A stretch of 64,000 bases of DNA, taken from assembly GCA_031406155.1 (NCBI GenBank), contig JANOGW010000101.1:1-64000 (forward strand). The letters are read 5' to 3'. A program made the position numbers and the translations under genes. The stretch comes from JACMNW01 sp031406155 (GTDB lineage: Bacteria > Pseudomonadota > Alphaproteobacteria > Rhodobacterales > Rhodobacteraceae). Each line of letters starts with the position of its first letter. Positions within the stretch are counted from its first letter, which is position 1. The notes beneath the pieces were generated by a model, which saw only the letters and a list, made by a program, of their open reading frames with translations, did not search any database and was not told the origin of the DNA. Of the stretch, positions 34,117 through 42,229 are shown piece by piece.

Positions 34117-34898
34117 CGCAACTGCGTCGTTGCAGACAGCATCTGGTCGGCGGCAGTGATGACCTTGGCGTTCAGTTCATAGCCTCGCTGGGCCTTGATC
34201 AGTTCGGTCACTTCGCGCACGGCATCGACCGAGCTGTCTTCGAGGTAACCCTGCCGCACGGTTGCCAGCCCGTCTTGACCCGGCACACCGACCTGCGCCG
34301 ATCCTGAAGCCGGCGTTTCCAGAAACAGGTTCGATCCCATCGCCTCCAGGCCCTTTTCATTGGTGAAACCGGCAAGGCTTAGCTGGCCAAGCAGTTGCGG
34401 GGCGACCTGATCGGTGAAATAGGCATAAATCTCGCCATCGGCATTGATCGACAGGCTGCGCGCGTCTGACGGAATGGTGATACCCGGCGCAACTTGAAAG
34501 CCATCGGATGTCACGATCAGACCGTCACCGGTGCGTTTCAGGGCACCATCGCGGGTGTAGGCGGAAAGCCCCGATGGCAGCGTCACCTCCAGATAGCCCT
34601 TGCCTTCAAGGGCGATATCCAGATCCCCGCCGGTCTGCGACAGCGAGCCCTGCGCCAGCACTACCGACACTGCGGAGGGCCGCACGCCCAAGCCGATCTG
34701 CACGCCTGTGGGCAGAACCGTACCATCGGCTGCGGTCACCGAGCCCGGCTTTGCAAGCTGCTGATAGGTCAGATCAGCAAAATCTGCCCGGCGAGCATTG
34801 TAGCCGGTTGTCGACATGTTGGCCAAATTGTTCGAGACCACGTCAACACGCATTTGTTGCGCGCTCATCCCGCTGGCGGCGATCTGGAGGGCTTTCAT
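34113..34898 (-). CDS. flgG: Distal rod protein FlgG
   Basis: A 261-residue axial protein, beginning MKALQIAASGMSAQQMRVDV with VSNNLANMSTTGYNARRADF, and ending EVTELIKAQRGYELNAKVIT, the paired D0 helices of the distal rod. It polymerises through P- and L-rings. It lies between flgF and flgA in the leftward unit. Its length matches the usual 260-262 residues. Confidence 0.95.
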   Translation of the reverse strand: MKALQIAASGMSAQQMRVDVVSNNLANMSTTGYNARRADFADLTYQQLAKPGSVTAADGTVLPTGVQIGLGVRPSAVSVVLAQGSLSQTGGDLDIALEGKGYLEVTLPSGLSAYTRDGALKRTGDGLIVTSDGFQVAPGITIPSDARSLSINADGEIYAYFTDQVAPQLLGQLSLAGFTNEKGLEAMGSNLFLETPASGSAQVGVPGQDGLATVRQGYLEDSSVDAVREVTELIKAQRGYELNAKVITAADQMLSATTQLR

Positions 34899-34907
34899 CG
34901 GATGTTC

Positions 34908-35621
34908 CTATCGGCCAAGCGTTTGCACGACATCGCGCACACGCGCATCTTCGCGGTCCAGAAAGGTCTGGCCCAGTTCATAGGCGCGCTGCACGGTGAT
35001 CATGCGGGCGATTTCCGACACCGCATCAACATTGCTGTCTTCCAGAAAGCCCTGCATCATGGTGCCGCCCTCGGCCGGTTCAACACCACTGGGGGAGCCA
35101 AAGTTCGTGCCCGATTGATGCTGCAATTGTTTGGCATCAATGGGTTGCCAAAGCCCGATCTTGGCCAGCGGCACACCGCTGGCAGATAAAGTGCCATCAG
35201 TTCCCATCGCCACCGGTCCTGCATCGGGGGGCACGAACACCGGGGCGCCACCCTCATCCAGCAAACGAAAGCCATCCGCCGTCATCAACTCGCCCGTCGG
35301 CGACGGGGTGAAACTACCGGCCCGGGTCAATTGCTGGCCCTGCGGTGTGTCCAGCAGGAAAAACCCGTCGCCCTGAATGGCAAAGTCGAACGCGCCGCCG
35401 GTCTGCGAAAGCCCGGCCTGACCCAGATCGACGATCCGCCCGGTGGCATGGGCCATTGACAGCGACGGTGCGTCATCCAGATTTGCCATGTATTCCGCAA
35501 AGACCACGCCTTCGCGCCGGAAACCGTTGGTCGAGATGTTGGCGATGTTGTTCGCCACCACCTGCATTTCACGCATCAAACCCGCCTGCCGGGTCAGCGT
35601 TGTGTATCCCGCCGCATCCAT
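34908..35621 (-). CDS. flgF: Proximal rod protein FlgF
   Basis: A 237-residue rod protein with an N-terminal LMREMQVVANNIANISTNGF and a C-terminal ISEIARMITVQRAYELGQTF. The core FAIQGDGFFLLDTPQGQQLT is shared with FlgG and FlgE. It is close to the standard FlgF length of about 240-250. The gene follows fliQ by 3 bases and precedes flgG. Confidence 0.93.
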   Translation of the reverse strand: MDAAGYTTLTRQAGLMREMQVVANNIANISTNGFRREGVVFAEYMANLDDAPSLSMAHATGRIVDLGQAGLSQTGGAFDFAIQGDGFFLLDTPQGQQLTRAGSFTPSPTGELMTADGFRLLDEGGAPVFVPPDAGPVAMGTDGTLSASGVPLAKIGLWQPIDAKQLQHQSGTNFGSPSGVEPAEGGTMMQGFLEDSNVDAVSEIARMITVQRAYELGQTFLDREDARVRDVVQTLGR

Positions 35622-35624
35622 GCG

Positions 35625-35891
35625 TCAGCCCCCCGCTATCAGGGGAATGATCTGGTCCTGGAAAAAGTTGACCAGCGAGGTTGTCATGAAGCTCATCGAG
35701 ACCCAGAACACGATCAGCATTGCACCCACTTTGGGCACGAAGGTCAGCGTCATTTCCTGCACCGATGTCAGCGCCTGAAACAGGCCGATGGTGACACCGG
35801 CAATCAGCGCCATCGCCAGAAGCGGCGCAGAAATGACGACCGAGATCCAAAGACCTTGGCGTAGGATGTCGAATATGGCGGCTTCGGTCAT
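35625..35891 (-). CDS. fliQ: Flagellar export gate protein FliQ
   Basis: An 88-residue protein with two membrane helices (ISVVISAPLLAMALIAGVTI and MLIVFWVSMSFMTTSLVNFF) and the linking GLFQALTSVQEMTLTFVPK, which is the FliQ signature. It adds to the FliP/FliR gate. Its place between fliE and flgF separates it from fliP and from fliR. It overlaps fliE by 4 bases. Confidence 0.95.
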   Translation of the reverse strand: MTEAAIFDILRQGLWISVVISAPLLAMALIAGVTIGLFQALTSVQEMTLTFVPKVGAMLIVFWVSMSFMTTSLVNFFQDQIIPLIAGG

Positions 35892-36178
35892 ACCGGCATC
35901 CTCAGGATTTCCTGATAGGCTTCCACCACCTTGTCGCGCACCGTGACGGCGGTTTCGACCGCCAGTTCCGACGCGGCCAGCGCCTGCACCAATGAATGCG
36001 GATCGGCCCCGCCGGTCATGGCCGCGCGCGCGGTCTGTTCGCCATTCGCCAGCGTTTCGGCAAAGCTGCCTGCCATTTTGGCAAACCCGCCATCGGCCCC
36101 GCCGGTCTGCGCCTTTGGGGCAGAAGCCGACCGGGCTTGCGCGTAACTTTGGGTAGCAATCGAGGTTCTGATATCCAT
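35888..36178 (-). CDS. fliE: MS-ring to rod junction protein FliE
   Basis: A 96-residue helical protein with the C-terminal FliE pattern HSLVQALAASELAVETAVTV followed by RDKVVEAYQEILRMPV. It joins the FliF ring and export gate to the proximal rod. It lies after flgC and overlaps fliQ, the usual alphaproteobacterial flgB-flgC-fliE order. Confidence 0.94.
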   Translation of the reverse strand: MDIRTSIATQSYAQARSASAPKAQTGGADGGFAKMAGSFAETLANGEQTARAAMTGGADPHSLVQALAASELAVETAVTVRDKVVEAYQEILRMPV

Positions 36179-36190
36179 TCTGGACCCTTC

Positions 36191-36571
36191 CTATCGACGC
36201 AATAATTCAAACAGGCTTTGCGTCATCTGCCGGGCCTGATCGAAGATTTTGAGGTTCGCCTCATAGCTGCGCTGCGCTTCGCGTGCGTCAGCGATTTCGA
36301 TCACCAGATCGACGTTCGATCCATCATAGTGACCAGTTTCATCGGCCATCGGGTGGCCGGGATCGTAAATTTTCACCAGGTCGCTGCGGTCCAGTTTCAC
36401 CGGGCCCGCCGTTACCCGCCCGTCATCAAGGGTGGATTGAAAGCTCATGGTCTTGCGGTGGTAGCCGGGAGTATCGGCGTTTGCGATGTTTTCGGATACA
36501 TGCCGTAGCCGCATGGATTGCGCTTCCATGCCAGAGGCGGCAAAGGACAGGGATTTCAACAGATCGCTCAT
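36191..36571 (-). CDS. flgC: Proximal rod protein FlgC
   Basis: A 126-residue rod subunit, with LKSLSFAASGMEAQSMRLRH, VSENIANADTPGYHRKTMSF and the C-terminal EIADAREAQRSYEANLKIFD. These are the conserved N- and C-terminal helices of FlgC, and the length is normal. It begins 10 bases after flgB. Confidence 0.95.
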   Translation of the reverse strand: MSDLLKSLSFAASGMEAQSMRLRHVSENIANADTPGYHRKTMSFQSTLDDGRVTAGPVKLDRSDLVKIYDPGHPMADETGHYDGSNVDLVIEIADAREAQRSYEANLKIFDQARQMTQSLFELLRR

Positions 36572-36581
36572 CTATGCCCCC

Positions 36582-36965
36582 CTACCTGCGGCCAAGCGAG
36601 GCGCGGATGATGTCGGATGTGTTGCGATAGATGGCCAGCGCCATGTCATGCTGCTGGCGCACCTCGACCGCCTTGACCATCTCGCCTTCCAGCGAAACCG
36701 AGTTGCCATTGGGTGCCGCCGCACCGCTGGACGGCACGGTCATCGGCGCCATGATCTGCGCGGCACTGCCCAGATGGCCGGCCCGCGTGGCCCGCATGCC
36801 GCCGTCCTGCCCGGCGTCCCAGACATCGGCAAATTCCGCGACGTCACGGGCCTTGTAGCCCGGCGTGTCCGCATTCGCCATGTTCTGGGAAATCGCGCCA
36901 AGGCGCGCCCCTGCATGGGATGCCATGGCCTGCGCCATCGCGGTGATTTCGAGTTTCTCAAACAT
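36582..36965 (-). CDS. flgB: Proximal rod protein FlgB
   Basis: 127 residues from ATG 36965, preceded by GGGAGA; an upstream extension to 36995 is less likely. The hallmark AISQNMANADTPGYKARDVA is followed by the C-terminal AVEVRQQHDMALAIYRNTSD. It heads the leftward flgB-flgC-fliE-fliQ-flgF-flgG-flgA-flgH-fliL2 unit and is divergent from fliI across 84 bases. Confidence 0.94.
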   Translation of the reverse strand: MFEKLEITAMAQAMASHAGARLGAISQNMANADTPGYKARDVAEFADVWDAGQDGGMRATRAGHLGSAAQIMAPMTVPSSGAAAPNGNSVSLEGEMVKAVEVRQQHDMALAIYRNTSDIIRASLGRR

Positions 36966-37049
36966 CGGGGCTTCTCCCTCGACCAACTTCACCAAGGCTT
37001 AATGGTGATTCCTTTAGAAAGGGTAAGCAGCGAACAAAGAGAGAATCCG

Positions 37050-38366
37050 GTGGCTGATATTTTTGCAAATCTGGTGTCCGAAATCCGTGGCGTGGCGCTT
37101 TCAACCCGCATAGGCCGCGTGATTGAACTGGGTCGTGGCACCTTGCGGGTGACCGGGCTGGAGCGGGCCGCCACCTTGGGTGACCGCGTGCTGATCCGGG
37201 GCAGCAGTGCCGCCATCGGGGGCGAGGTTTTGCGGCTTGCCCGCGACGGGGCGACCATTCTGCCCGACGGGTCCGCCGAAGGTCTTGCCATCGGGGATAT
37301 GGTCGATCTGGTCGGTGCGACCGCGATTTCGCCAGATGACAGCTGGATCGGCAGGATCGTCGATCCGATGGGCCGCCCGTTGGATGGCCGCCCGCTGCCG
37401 CGCGGATCCGTGCCGCGCGCGCTGCGTGCCGAGGCCCCTGCTGCCGCCACACGTCGGCGCATCGGGCCGCGACTAGAAACCGGGGTCGCAGTGTTCGATA
37501 CGTTGCTTCCGCTGGCGCGCGGGCAACGCATTGGCCTTTTCGCGGGCTCGGGTGTCGGAAAATCGTCGTTGCTGGCAAAATTTGCCAAAGGTGTTGCAGC
37601 CGATGTGGTGGTGATTGCCCTGATCGGTGAACGCGGCCGCGAACTGCGAGAGTTTACCGAGAACGTGCTGGGTCCGGCAGGAATGGCGCGGTCGGTGGTT
37701 GTAACGGCAACATCCGATCAATCGCCGCTTTTGCGCCGCCGGTGTGCCTGGGCTGCGATGGCCGTAGCCGAGCATTTTCGCGATCAGGGGCTGCAGGTGT
37801 TGTTTCTGGCCGATTCCGTCACGCGATTTGCCGAAGCACACCGCGAAATAGCTCTTGCGGCCGGCGAAGAGGCAAGCCTGCGCGGTTATCCACCTTCGGT
37901 ATCGCACGCCATCATGTCTTTGGCCGAACGATCCGGCCCCGGACCGGAAGGGTCGGGTGACATCACGGCGGTGTTTTCGGTTCTGGTACCGGGATCGGAT
38001 ATGGATGAACCCGTCGCCGACATCTTGCGCGGTGTGCTGGACGGCCATGTCGTTATGGACCGCAGAATCGCCGAACGCGGGCGCTATCCGGCAATCGATT
38101 TGTTGCGTTCCGTATCCCGCAGCCTGCCTGACGCGGCAACGGCTGATGAAAACCTGTTGATCAGCGACGCGCGCCGCCTGCTTGGTGCATGGGACCGGGC
38201 CGAATTGATGGTGCAGGCGGGGCTTTATGTGAAGGGTTCCGATCCGCAGGTTGATCAGGCGATCAAAGTCTGGCCTGCGCTTGATGCCTTTCTTGCCGAA
38301 GCGGCCCCAGCCACTGGCATCGCGGGCAGTTTTGCACGGCTTGCCGCCAGTCTCACCGTTCGCTGA
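37050..38366 (+). CDS. fliI: Flagellar export ATPase FliI
   Basis: 438 residues from GTG 37050 with AGAGA about 8 bases upstream. The frame is open much further back, but that part overlaps flgB and flgC in antisense. Walker A GSGVGKS is at 166-172, LIGERGRELREFTENVLGPA and VLFLADSVTRFAEAHREIAL (Walker B) follow, then RGYPPSVSHAIMSLAERSGP. It is the F1-beta-like hexamer that energises export with FliH and FliJ. Its 3' end converges on the DUF1217-like gene with a 34-base gap. Confidence 0.95.
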   Translation: MADIFANLVSEIRGVALSTRIGRVIELGRGTLRVTGLERAATLGDRVLIRGSSAAIGGEVLRLARDGATILPDGSAEGLAIGDMVDLVGATAISPDDSWIGRIVDPMGRPLDGRPLPRGSVPRALRAEAPAAATRRRIGPRLETGVAVFDTLLPLARGQRIGLFAGSGVGKSSLLAKFAKGVAADVVVIALIGERGRELREFTENVLGPAGMARSVVVTATSDQSPLLRRRCAWAAMAVAEHFRDQGLQVLFLADSVTRFAEAHREIALAAGEEASLRGYPPSVSHAIMSLAERSGPGPEGSGDITAVFSVLVPGSDMDEPVADILRGVLDGHVVMDRRIAERGRYPAIDLLRSVSRSLPDAATADENLLISDARRLLGAWDRAELMVQAGLYVKGSDPQVDQAIKVWPALDAFLAEAAPATGIAGSFARLAASLTVR

Positions 38367-38400
38367 TACATCGGCTCACAAGATTTCCCCGAAAACCAAA

Positions 38401-39213
38401 CTACCGCGTTCTGTTGCGAAACCCACCGGCCTGCAGCAATTCCAGCGCCGATGATTGCGAGGTCTGGCCCGAGGCGTTGGCGATGTCGGATTGCACAAGG
38501 AAGCGGCGGATGATGCTTTCCACCTTGGCCGGGTCGGAAAACTGGCGCACCGAATCCGATCCGAACCGGGCCTCAAGGCGGGTCTTCATGGTTGCGAGTT
38601 GCTGATCAAGATCGATGGTGCCAAAGCTTTGCGGCAGCCCCAGCGCACGTTCGAACACCCGGCGCAGGGGCACGTTGCCCAAAACGGTGTACCATAACGT
38701 GTCTTCGCTGCCGGATTTCCGCGCGAGGGTGGGCAATTCGCGTTCCGCATTCAAGGCGATCCGGTAGTCACCATTTTGGGCCCCGACAGCGGTTTCGAAC
38801 TGGCGTTCCTTGAACAGCGCCAGCGTCTTGTCGGCGAAATCCGAAAGCTTGTTTCGGGGTGTGGCGAAGTCACCAAAGCCGAATGCAGCCGACATTTTTT
38901 CGTACTGCTTGTTGGACAGCCGGTTCGCCAGGGTGCCGTCCTTCAGCGTGCCGTCGGCGAGCACCTTCTTGATGAAGTACTTGTTGTTGATATCACTTTC
39001 CAGCCCGTAGGCACCCAAGGCCACCTGCAACAAGCGACGATCGGCGACCAGCTCTTCCGCCGAGTTGATCTTGCCGATGGTCTTGCGGAAGTAGTCTTCT
39101 TCGCGTTTCAGCGTGGCCGTCGCATCAAAGGCGGCACGCTGGGTCGGCATGGTGCGCTTCAGGAATGCCCAGCCGGAAAAGCCACCGAACGGGACGATCG
39201 GCGAAAAGGTCAT
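38401..39213 (-). CDS. Flagellar-cluster protein resembling DUF1217 family
   Basis: A 270-residue protein that starts MTFSPIVPFGGFSGWAFLKR. It is helical and charged, with LLQVALGAYGLESDINNKYF, FIKKVLADGTLKDGTLANRL and a C-terminal FSDPAKVESIIRRFLVQSDI. This pattern matches, from memory, DUF1217 proteins found in alphaproteobacterial flagellar loci. The biochemical role is unknown. It ends the leftward flaF-flbT-DUF1217 unit and overlaps flbT by 4 bases, which ties it to flagellin control or filament assembly. Confidence 0.72.
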   Translation of the reverse strand: MTFSPIVPFGGFSGWAFLKRTMPTQRAAFDATATLKREEDYFRKTIGKINSAEELVADRRLLQVALGAYGLESDINNKYFIKKVLADGTLKDGTLANRLSNKQYEKMSAAFGFGDFATPRNKLSDFADKTLALFKERQFETAVGAQNGDYRIALNAERELPTLARKSGSEDTLWYTVLGNVPLRRVFERALGLPQSFGTIDLDQQLATMKTRLEARFGSDSVRQFSDPAKVESIIRRFLVQSDIANASGQTSQSSALELLQAGGFRNRTR

Positions 39214-39614
39214 ATCGGCCGTGCTGCCATCAGTCGTTCTTCGCGCGGAAGCAGGCTGCGCAGGGCTTTGAGCACCTGATAATGCTGCTCTTCCAAGACC
39301 GCCGCAGTTGCCTGTGACAGCAGGTTACGACTGTCGTAATCGGTCAGAACCTGGCTAAGCTGTTCGATCCCGCGCAGCAGTTGCATACGCGCATCTTTCG
39401 GGTCGGCATCGCCGGACAGCACCAGTTGCGCGATATAGCATACCCGCCTGACCGGCGTGTTCACCTCTTCGGGGTGGATCGCATCGCGCAGGCGCAGGAT
39501 ATTGGCGTTTGGTGTCATCACGGCCAACCGGGACCGGCGGTCGCCATTTTCAATCACCGCACCATTGATCAAGACCCGCTCATGCGGCCCGAGTTTCAGG
39601 ACGAGGCCGCTCAT
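39210..39614 (-). CDS. flbT: Flagellin synthesis regulator FlbT
   Basis: A 134-residue cytoplasmic protein: LVLKLGPHERVLINGAVIEN, then RLAVMTPNANILRLRDAI and VRRVCYIAQLVLSGDADPKD are FlbT hallmarks. In Caulobacter FlbT binds the flagellin mRNA leader and limits translation until the hook is built. It overlaps flaF (upstream) and the DUF1217-like gene (downstream) by 4 bases. Confidence 0.93.
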   Translation of the reverse strand: MSGLVLKLGPHERVLINGAVIENGDRRSRLAVMTPNANILRLRDAIHPEEVNTPVRRVCYIAQLVLSGDADPKDARMQLLRGIEQLSQVLTDYDSRNLLSQATAAVLEEQHYQVLKALRSLLPREERLMAARPI

Positions 39615-39988
39615 GTGCCGCTTCCTTCGCCGCGAAGGCCGCGCATGACGGCGGTGTTGATATCGACCAGCACCTCGACACTGGCCTGATCATCCAGGAT
39701 CTTCGGGCTGTGCTGGGCCGTGAATTCGTAAAGATAGAACAATCTGGCGCGCAGTTGCTTTGGCAGGCCGTTTTCGGGCTCGGCCACGTCGGCGGCCAAA
39801 GTGCGCCACATCGTGGTGTTGTCGTGCAAGGCCCGCACGAGGCCAGAAAAGTCGCTGCTGCGCGTCGCCCATGCTGCGGTCATCCGTTTGGTAACGCGCG
39901 CGAATAGATCATACTCGATGCTGCGTTGCGACCGAACGGGCGTCTCGGGTCGGCCATAAGCACTGTGCGCCATGTTGTGTGTGTTCAC
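39611..39988 (-). CDS. flaF: Flagellin assembly/regulatory protein FlaF
   Basis: A 125-residue protein from GTG 39988 (read MNTHNMAHSAYGRPETPVRS); ATG 39973 is the alternative. The MAxxAY opening, SIEYDLFARVTKRMTAA and LRARLFYLYEFTAQHS identify FlaF, which works opposite FlbT to promote flagellin production in other alphaproteobacteria. It lies just downstream of fliC, separated by a terminator hairpin, and starts the flaF-flbT-DUF1217 unit. Confidence 0.9.
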   Translation of the reverse strand: MNTHNMAHSAYGRPETPVRSQRSIEYDLFARVTKRMTAAWATRSSDFSGLVRALHDNTTMWRTLAADVAEPENGLPKQLRARLFYLYEFTAQHSPKILDDQASVEVLVDINTAVMRGLRGEGSGT

Positions 39989-40055
39989 GGAAAAGTCTTT
40001 CGGGGAATTGGGGCCGTTACGATCAAGGGCCGGTGACACTAGGGGTCAGGAAGTT

Positions 40056-40085
40056 GCTCGGGGCACCTAGTTGGATGCCCCGAGC
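40056..40085 (-). terminator. Terminator hairpin after fliC
   Basis: A perfect 10-bp stem (GCTCGGGGCA / TGCCCCGAGC) with a 10-base loop starts 8 bases after the fliC stop. The tract after it on the minus strand is only weakly T-rich (AACTT). It would end the abundant flagellin message while allowing some read-through into flaF-flbT. Confidence 0.7.
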
Positions 40086-40092
40086 GATGCCT

Positions 40093-41298
40093 TTAGCGGA
40101 ACAGCGACAGCACGTTCTGCGGCGCCTGATTGGCGATCGACAAGGCCTGCGTGCCAAGCTGCTGCTGCACCTGAAGCGACTGCAAACGCGCAGACGCCTC
40201 TTCCATGTCCGCATCCACCAAGGAACCGATCCCGGCTTTCAGGGCATCGGTCAGTTCACCGACAAACTCTTTCTGAATCTCGATCCGCTTCTGATCGGAA
40301 CCGAAAGATGCGGCGGAATCGATTGCAGAGTCGATCATGCCTTCGATTGCAGTCAGTGCCGCCGCCGGTGCAGTTTCCACATCGATGGTGTTCAAACCGG
40401 CCAACGCACCTGTTCCCCGCGTAGCCGCCACGGACACAGCGGCGGCAGTATTTGTGTTGTTGGCCACGGACAGTTCACCGGCAGCAAGTGTCAGGGTGAA
40501 GTCGGTGTCGGACAAGCCATTTGACGTCAGCGAACTTTTCAAGCCGCTGACGAGCGAGTCCGCAGTGTCACCCTTTTGAATGACGTACTTCCCCTCGGTC
40601 GAACCAATCTTCAGGCTGATCTGATCGCCTTCAATCAGACCAGTGAGCGTTGCAGGCGCAGCCGTTGGCGCATTCTTTGCCAATGCCGGGCCAGCACCCT
40701 GAAACGTGAAGCCGTTCAAAGTCGTTGGCGTGCCGGTGACAACTGTGGCAGCACTCAGCGTACCGCCGCCAGCCGTCAGCGAAGCGCCAGCCGTTGTCGA
40801 CAGGTTCTGCGCGTCAATAGCGATGCTGCTGGACGTCACGCTTGTGCCACTACGATCCAGCGACGACAGCACGTTGACCGTCGATTGCGACCCATCGACA
40901 AGGTTCAAACCGTTGAATTGCGCGGCACCAACCACCGAGGTGATCTGGTCACGCAGGGCAACGATATCGGTCTGGATCTTGCCACGGTCAACGTTGGATT
41001 CCTGCGCCGCAACGATCTTGCCCTTGATTTCCGTCAGCAGGTTCGTCACGGTTTCCGATGCCTTGCGGGCCACGGTAACGGTCGAAGACCCCAGCGCCAA
41101 ACTGTCGCTGATGCCCTTGAAGCCCTTCACATCGGATTCCATCACCTTGGAAATCGCCCAGACAGCGGAGTTATCCTTGGCGCTGGACACCGATTTGCCG
41201 GTCGAAATCTCGGCCTGAACCATGCCGAGGTTCTTGTTGATGCTTTTCATCGACTGCAGTGCAACCATGGCACCGGTGTTGGTCAGAATGGACGACAT
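40093..41298 (-). CDS. fliC: Flagellin
   Basis: A 401-residue filament protein. The N-terminal D0/D1 helices (SSILTNTGAMVALQSMKSIN, MVQAEISTGKSVSSAKDNSA) and the C-terminal helices (RIEIQKEFVGELTDALKAGI, LQVQQQLGTQALSIANQAPQ) frame a variable Thr/Ala/Gly-rich middle. AAAGGAA lies about 7 bases before the ATG. This is the only flagellin gene in the window. A 203-base leader region upstream contains a CtrA-like box, and flaF and flbT follow. No filament cap gene (fliD) is seen, as usual in this class. Confidence 0.95.
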   Translation of the reverse strand: MSSILTNTGAMVALQSMKSINKNLGMVQAEISTGKSVSSAKDNSAVWAISKVMESDVKGFKGISDSLALGSSTVTVARKASETVTNLLTEIKGKIVAAQESNVDRGKIQTDIVALRDQITSVVGAAQFNGLNLVDGSQSTVNVLSSLDRSGTSVTSSSIAIDAQNLSTTAGASLTAGGGTLSAATVVTGTPTTLNGFTFQGAGPALAKNAPTAAPATLTGLIEGDQISLKIGSTEGKYVIQKGDTADSLVSGLKSSLTSNGLSDTDFTLTLAAGELSVANNTNTAAAVSVAATRGTGALAGLNTIDVETAPAAALTAIEGMIDSAIDSAASFGSDQKRIEIQKEFVGELTDALKAGIGSLVDADMEEASARLQSLQVQQQLGTQALSIANQAPQNVLSLFR

Positions 41299-41449
41299 TG
41301 TCGTTTCCTTTATATGGCCGGCGGTTTAAGCACGGCGAGTTGAACCAGCCATTACGGCGGCAAAGCGGGTTTTTCATCCCCTTGCGTCAGGACTGCCCCC
41401 AAACGCGCCACCCCATCTGGAATGCCTGATCAGAATTGCCGGTGAAGTT

Positions 41450-41464
41450 CTAACGCTTTGCTAA
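41450..41464 (-). promoter_or_regulatory. CtrA-like box upstream of fliC
   Basis: On the minus strand this reads TTAG-N7-TTAG, two mismatches from TTAA-N7-TTAA, about 150 bases before the fliC start in the 203-base gap between the flgN-like gene and fliC. Confidence 0.45.
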
Positions 41465-41501
41465 GTCCCGAGCCCGCAATGCAGCGAATTTGAACGATTG
41501 G

Positions 41502-41834
41502 TCACAAACGCTGTGCAAGCGTTCCGGGCGTGGTTTCTATCGCTGCCCGCTGGCCATGGCTGGTGTAGGTGGAAAGACCGCTGGCGGCGTTGCTGATCTC
41601 GCCCATGCGGCGCTGTGCGGCACGCAGGCCACGCGCGGCGGCCTGAAGGCAAAGCCTGTTGCGGTTTGCCTTGTGGCGCAACCGATCCAAAGCGGCTTTG
41701 TCTTTCAGGGCACCGATTCGCGCCATCAGTTCCTCTGTTTTCAACACAATTTTAGGTAAGTCGCTGAAATCCGCCGTCAGAACGCAGCGATAGGTTTCAT
41801 CAAGGGCGGCCTCTAGGGCAATGGCATCAGTCAT
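41502..41834 (-). CDS. FlgN-like export chaperone
   Basis: A 110-residue helical protein from ATG 41834; the longer frame overlaps flgJ. It starts MTDAIALEAALDETYRCVL, has a basic helix LRHKANRNRLCLQAAARGLR, and ends ISNAASGLSTYTSHGQR. This rod-like helical pattern with the SxxxTYxxxG tail is the one seen in FlgN chaperones of FlgK and FlgL. It overlaps the flgJ-like gene by 8 bases. Confidence is moderate because such chaperones diverge fast. Confidence 0.62.
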   Translation of the reverse strand: MTDAIALEAALDETYRCVLTADFSDLPKIVLKTEELMARIGALKDKAALDRLRHKANRNRLCLQAAARGLRAAQRRMGEISNAASGLSTYTSHGQRAAIETTPGTLAQRL

Positions 41835-42114
41835 TGCTGCGCTCCGACAGGGCGCGGAACAGGCTTTCACCAAGGCCGATGCCACCCCGCGCGACCATCA
41901 GCTTTGCCTGCTCTTCGCGCAAGAATGACCCGAACTGATCTTCGCCGATGCCGCCGCCAAAACTTTCGCTGGCAGCATCAAGCCCGGTATGGGCCAGCAT
42001 TTCCGCAAGAAACGCAGCTTCTAGCGCCTGAGCCTGCTTGCGCATTGCGTAATCTTTGCCGGTCGGAATGGGGTGCGTTTGCGCAAGGGCGGGTTGGGCG
42101 GGGGAGACATACAT
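41827..42114 (-). CDS. flgJ: Rod-binding FlgJ-like protein without muramidase domain
   Basis: A 95-residue protein from ATG 42114. The block ALEAAFLAEMLAHTGLDAAS with FGSFLREEQAKLMVARGGIG, then LGESLFRAL, is the rod-scaffold domain of FlgJ (Rod-binding family). The C-terminal glucosaminidase of enterobacterial FlgJ is missing. The separate transglycosylase at 27443-28153 probably does that job. It overlaps the flgN-like gene and is divergent from fliK. Confidence 0.85.
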   Translation of the reverse strand: MYVSPAQPALAQTHPIPTGKDYAMRKQAQALEAAFLAEMLAHTGLDAASESFGGGIGEDQFGSFLREEQAKLMVARGGIGLGESLFRALSERSND

Positions 42115-42162
42115 TTTGGGGCCGCTGGTTGTTTCAGATTTTTCAGACAATGCCGCATGCCG

Positions 42163-42177
42163 GTAAACAGGTGGTAA
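42163..42177. promoter_or_regulatory. Degenerate CtrA-like box between flgJ and fliK
   Basis: GTAA-N7-GTAA, with both half-sites one base off TTAA, lies in the 115-base divergent gap. It is weaker than the other three boxes and listed because it shares their spacing. Confidence 0.3.
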
Positions 42178-42229
42178 CCACTTGCCGCGATAAAGGCATT
42201 GATCCGGCAGAAGTCGTGGAAGAAAAAAG

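Noticed and set aside
36966..37049. A CtrA box between flgB and fliI
   Set aside because: TTAA and TTAG occur here but 11 bases apart, not 7. The same 11-base spacing appears before motB (13394-13412). Neither fits the known CtrA half-site spacing.
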